This document shows, piece after piece, positions 61,825 to 64,000 of a stretch of 64,000 bases of DNA (positions are counted from its first letter, which is position 1; every line of letters starts with the position of its first letter). The stretch spans positions 17,171-81,170 of the forward strand of contig BLLW01000004.1 of assembly GCA_011959285.1 (NCBI GenBank), read 5' to 3'. A model generated the notes under the pieces. It was not told where the DNA came from, searched no databases, and was given only the letters and a program-made list of their open reading frames with translations. The translations under genes and the position numbers were made by a program. The DNA comes from Lachnospiraceae bacterium (GTDB taxonomy: Bacteria > Bacillota > Clostridia > Lachnospirales > Lachnospiraceae).

Positions 61825-62331
61825 TTACAGATATAAAGAAAGGTTCCCTCCATCAAACGGTATTCCCCACCCATTGCCTTCGGCATACTTATATATTTTA
61901 AAATGAAAACTATTTGGCAACTCAATACCTATTTGTAACGCACTTTTAATACCTTCTTGCAATTTTTCCAATGTATTTGGACTTCCATTCTGTAATCTCG
62001 AATACAAGTCTATTGTACCAAGTTCATATATAATGCGTAGCATTTTATTAATCTCTCTGGGGTTCTTTGCATATAATGCTTTAAGCTTTTTTAACTCATT
62101 TTGCGTAATAAATTCAATTTCCTCTGCATCATCCTCCATAACGCTCTCTGGCATATATTCCGCAATTTCATACATCCAATCATCCAAATATTCAATGCAT
62201 GTATATTGCCATAACCTTTCCAATACCCAACTCCAATCTTTTTTTTCGCAGTTAAAATGAACTAAAATCTTCTCAAATATGCATAATAAATATGCCATCC
62301 TACCGCGTATTGATATTTCTTTAAAATCCAT
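61825..62331 (-). CDS. putative immunity protein, all-helical, family not recognised
   Basis: 168 residues. A helical acidic protein starting MDFKEISIRGRMAYLLCIFE, with WSWVLERLWQYTCIEYLDDW, an Asp/Glu-rich stretch and a conserved-looking WGIPFDGGNLS end. No signal or membrane helix. The ribosome binding site GAAAGGA lies inside a decayed gene fragment just upstream. Function inferred only from position among immunity genes. Confidence 0.6.
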   Translation of the reverse strand: MDFKEISIRGRMAYLLCIFEKILVHFNCEKKDWSWVLERLWQYTCIEYLDDWMYEIAEYMPESVMEDDAEEIEFITQNELKKLKALYAKNPREINKMLRIIYELGTIDLYSRLQNGSPNTLEKLQEGIKSALQIGIELPNSFHFKIYKYAEGNGWGIPFDGGNLSLYL

Positions 62332-62390
62332 ATTAAAGTCCTTTCAATCATTACGTTTGCCCAAACACCATCTTCTATCAGAAAAGTCAT
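62332..62390 (-). pseudogene. fragment of a second copy of the 76-residue gene
   Basis: The minus strand reads MTFLIEDGVWANVMIERTL, closely similar to LMFLLIEDDVLANAIIERML of the small gene at 62915-63145, and the DNA is similar too. Both ends of the gene are missing. A duplication remnant in the immunity array. Confidence 0.7.
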
Positions 62391-62446
62391 AGGTATCCTA
62401 TAGTGTATTTGCTTCAAGATATCCTTTTTCCTGCAATTCAAAAAAT

Positions 62447-62812
62447 TCAAACTATTTCTAAATCATCAAGATCTATTTCTGGGATATCTTTAACTTGCCA
62501 ATTGTTATCCACCATTGTTTTAATAAAATTTCCGTCTAACTCCAGATGGTATTTTTTTACATAATAAGCCAAATCACCAGGCCACAGCCAAATACCATCT
62601 GTTAACATGTCTGGACAGCCAGAAATCCCATTGTCTGGATTAATAATATCTTTTGTTATACCGCCACATGCTGCTAACACCCTACCCCCTTTCAAATAGT
62701 TAATTATTTTTTCTTCTAATCCGCTCCTTTCTCTTACGGATTTTAGAATAGATGGATCATTTTTACCTCCATGGGGCATCTCTTTATAAAATCCTAAACG
62801 TTGTAACTTCAT
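62447..62812 (-). CDS. putative immunity protein, family not named
   Basis: 121 residues. KLQRLGFYKEMPHGGKNDPS, GGRVLAACGGITKDIINPDN and TDGIWLWPGDLAYYVKKYHL are strongly patterned and I associate them with small immunity-type proteins found in arrays, but I cannot name the family. AAGGGAGA precedes ATG 62812. Between the decayed fragment and the 76-residue gene. Confidence 0.6.
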   Translation of the reverse strand: MKLQRLGFYKEMPHGGKNDPSILKSVRERSGLEEKIINYLKGGRVLAACGGITKDIINPDNGISGCPDMLTDGIWLWPGDLAYYVKKYHLELDGNFIKTMVDNNWQVKDIPEIDLDDLEIV

Positions 62813-62914
62813 ACTTGTCTCCCTTACACACTTTAATAATTTTTACTTTCCATTTTTATATAGGAAATCACATAGCAAAAATATTTAATCTAAATTATCA
62901 ATATCCAGTAAGTC

Positions 62915-63145
62915 TTATTTAGCATCCCTGTCTTCTTGCAATTCCATAATGCTATTATAAACTTTGTTTCCTGCCATTAACATCCTTTCAATAATCGCAT
63001 TAGCCAAAACATCATCTTCTATTAAAAGGAACATAAGCTCACCTTCCTTTATTAACCATATGCTTTTTCCTCCTTCCTCATCTAGCAAAACATATTTTTC
63101 TCTATCCTCCTCCCAAATGTAGGAATATTCAATTAATTTATCCAT
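62915..63145 (-). CDS. small protein in immunity array
   Basis: About 76 residues: DKLIEYSYIWEEDREKYVLL, then LIKEGELMFLLIEDDVLANA and a helical end. GGAGGG precedes ATG 63145. A broken second copy lies at 62332-62390, flanking the 121-residue gene on the other side. Unknown function. Confidence 0.55.
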   Translation of the reverse strand: MDKLIEYSYIWEEDREKYVLLDEEGGKSIWLIKEGELMFLLIEDDVLANAIIERMLMAGNKVYNSIMELQEDRDAK

Positions 63146-63240
63146 AGTCACCCTCCAAGCAGCCAATTTTCATTAATTCCATTCATTTTATCGCTATATA
63201 AAAGGCTACATCCAAATATCCCTTTCTATCTATTATAACC

Positions 63241-63276
63241 GGGGATAATTGCTTACCTAAAAAAACAATTATCCCC
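63241..63276. repeat. inverted repeat in the 257-base gap after the DUF4279 gene
   Basis: GGGGATAATTG / CAATTATCCCC, 11 perfect pairs with a 14-base loop that contains a run of seven A/T. No T tract follows on the minus strand; possible weak terminator. The rest of 63146-63402 shows nothing. Confidence 0.45.
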
Positions 63277-63402
63277 AATATTATACTTATATTTAGAATT
63301 GTAGCTTCTTCATCACAGCCCCTACTAGGTACTATTGTAAAATAAAGTTTTGAAGACCTCTTAAAGTCATAGTAGCTTTTATTGAGCTATCAGTCTGTCA
63401 TT

Positions 63403-63837
63403 TTACTTACCCTTTTTCTTCTTTTTTGTCTTTGATTTTTTTACTCCTCCCCAAGACAATATGGATAATTCAAGATCAATGCCTAATTGGGCAATTTTGC
63501 TTAGTGTCATTGCAGATAACATATAACCAATCTGAGCATAATCTGATTGAACATAACATTTAATGTAAACACAAGCACTTGCATTCAAATTTTTTAAAAA
63601 CACTTCATAATCCATTAATTTATTTAATAAGGCAATGAGAGTTTTATCAGGATTATATTTTCCACTCATTTTCTCATCAAATCTAATAAAATCATATTGT
63701 ATTTCTCCTATTACGCTATTGATTATTTCACCCTTCTTTCGTTTTTCAGATGCTGTGATTTTTAACGTATCTGCAATTAAATCTAAATCCAAATCATCTC
63801 CTTTTATAATCAGACTGCAATAACCACTATTTGGCAT
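63403..63837 (-). CDS. DUF4279-like immunity protein
   Basis: 144 residues. SLIIKGDDLDLDLIADTLKI, EKRKKGEII, then LIALLNKLMDYEVFLKNL and LSKIAQLGIDLELSILSWGG follow the DUF4279 plan (GDDLD...KG...L..LGI.L.). A lysine-rich tail ends the protein. AGGAGAG precedes ATG 63837. Its first 28 bases overlap the end of the partial gene to the right, suggesting coupling with that protein. Confidence 0.7.
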   Translation of the reverse strand: MPNSGYCSLIIKGDDLDLDLIADTLKITASEKRKKGEIINSVIGEIQYDFIRFDEKMSGKYNPDKTLIALLNKLMDYEVFLKNLNASACVYIKCYVQSDYAQIGYMLSAMTLSKIAQLGIDLELSILSWGGVKKSKTKKKKKGK

Positions 63838-64000
63838 ACCAACTCTCCTCTCATGAAATTTCCGGTCAGTGCCTCAACAGCCGTACCAGCTACATAAAAA
63901 GCCGTACTCGCCAATCCACCTGCGACGTTGTAAGCATATTCTGTCTGTGTTGTTCCGTTTTCAAGGTTCTTCCCCAGCGTCATATGATTGGTCACATCAT
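63810..64000 (-). CDS. C-terminal stub of a larger, probably toxin-like protein (cut by window edge)
   Basis: Only the last about 63 residues are seen, and the frame is open to the right edge. TLGKNLENGTTQTEYAYNVA is followed by a hydrophobic or glycine/alanine-rich stretch (GGLASTAFYVAGTAVEALTG) and a short tail that reads through the immunity gene start region (MRGELVCQIVVIAV). The position just before an immunity gene array suggests a polymorphic-toxin or prophage-like carrier whose variable C-terminus is truncated. Family not identifiable from this piece. Confidence 0.5.
   Translation of the reverse strand, partial: DVTNHMTLGKNLENGTTQTEYAYNVAGGLASTAFYVAGTAVEALTGNFMRGELVCQIVVIAV

Noticed and set aside
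1..64000. tRNA genes, rRNA genes, CRISPR arrays and insertion sequences
   Set aside because: No cloverleaf, rRNA core, regular spaced repeats or transposase motifs were seen by reading; a program scan could still find a divergent one.

Overview
This 64 kb window looks like a chromosome segment of an anaerobic Clostridia bacterium, most likely a Lachnospiraceae-type gut organism. Supporting signs are strong AGGAGG-type ribosome binding sites; the Firmicute order hprK-glucokinase-murB-rapZ-whiA-Crh; a large-type SRP RNA; an anaerobic ribonucleotide reductase activase (NrdG); a YesN-type regulator beside an mgl operon; CBM26 starch-binding modules; and an agr quorum-sensing locus. Most genes lie on the minus strand. 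No tRNA, rRNA or CRISPR array was seen.

Layout: (1) 1-5.9 kb: mglBAC galactose/glucose ABC operon, a small membrane protein and a YesN-like AraC response regulator cut by the left edge. (2) 6.2-9.6 kb: a MATE exporter on the plus strand and a PadR regulator paired with a SEDS (FtsW/RodA) protein. (3) 9.7-16.9 kb: a starch/maltodextrin operon (surface CBM26 protein, MalE/F/G-type importer, GH13 enzyme, LacI regulator). It has no ATPase of its own; an MsmX-type ATPase that could power it is at 21-22.1 kb. (4) 17-20.8 kb: tadA, nrdG, SRP RNA, a DUF6128-like gene and a PucR/CdaR regulator. (5) 22.2-25.7 kb: a cyclic-di-GMP trio (GGDEF, YesL, HD/HD-GYP). (6) 25.7-39.8 kb: mostly housekeeping and transport genes (D-2-hydroxyacid dehydrogenase, metG, Amt-PII fusion, AGCS symporter, class II aldolase, lipid kinase). 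(7) 39.9-50.6 kb: crh-whiA-rapZ-murB-glcK-hprK, uvrC, ftsH and a DUF1846 gene. (8) 50.7-52.5 kb: pyrG with an attenuator leader and a one-base frameshift in the coding sequence. (9) 52.5-64 kb: accessory DNA, AT-rich from about 59.2 kb. It holds a decayed AAA/DUF4143 ATPase, an agr system with a very short agrD, a sigma factor plus holin/endolysin lysis cassette, an MqsR-like toxin with a zinc-finger/HTH/Panacea antitoxin, and an array of immunity-type genes ending at the stub of a larger protein on the right edge.

How the parts fit: sugar capture (mgl, starch operon), carbon control (HPrK acting on Ser46 of a Crh-like protein whose residue 15 is Glu, so no PEP-dependent phosphorylation is expected), nitrogen uptake (Amt-PII, AGCS) and nucleotide synthesis (pyrG). 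A recurring architecture is an intrinsic-terminator-like hairpin between promoter and start codon (metG, amt, the AGCS symporter, pyrG), suggesting control by early termination. The right 11 kb is a defence, competition and signalling island.

Limits: all assignments come from reading motifs and translations by eye. No database search, folding program or alignment was run. Residue positions given as 'about' are approximate.
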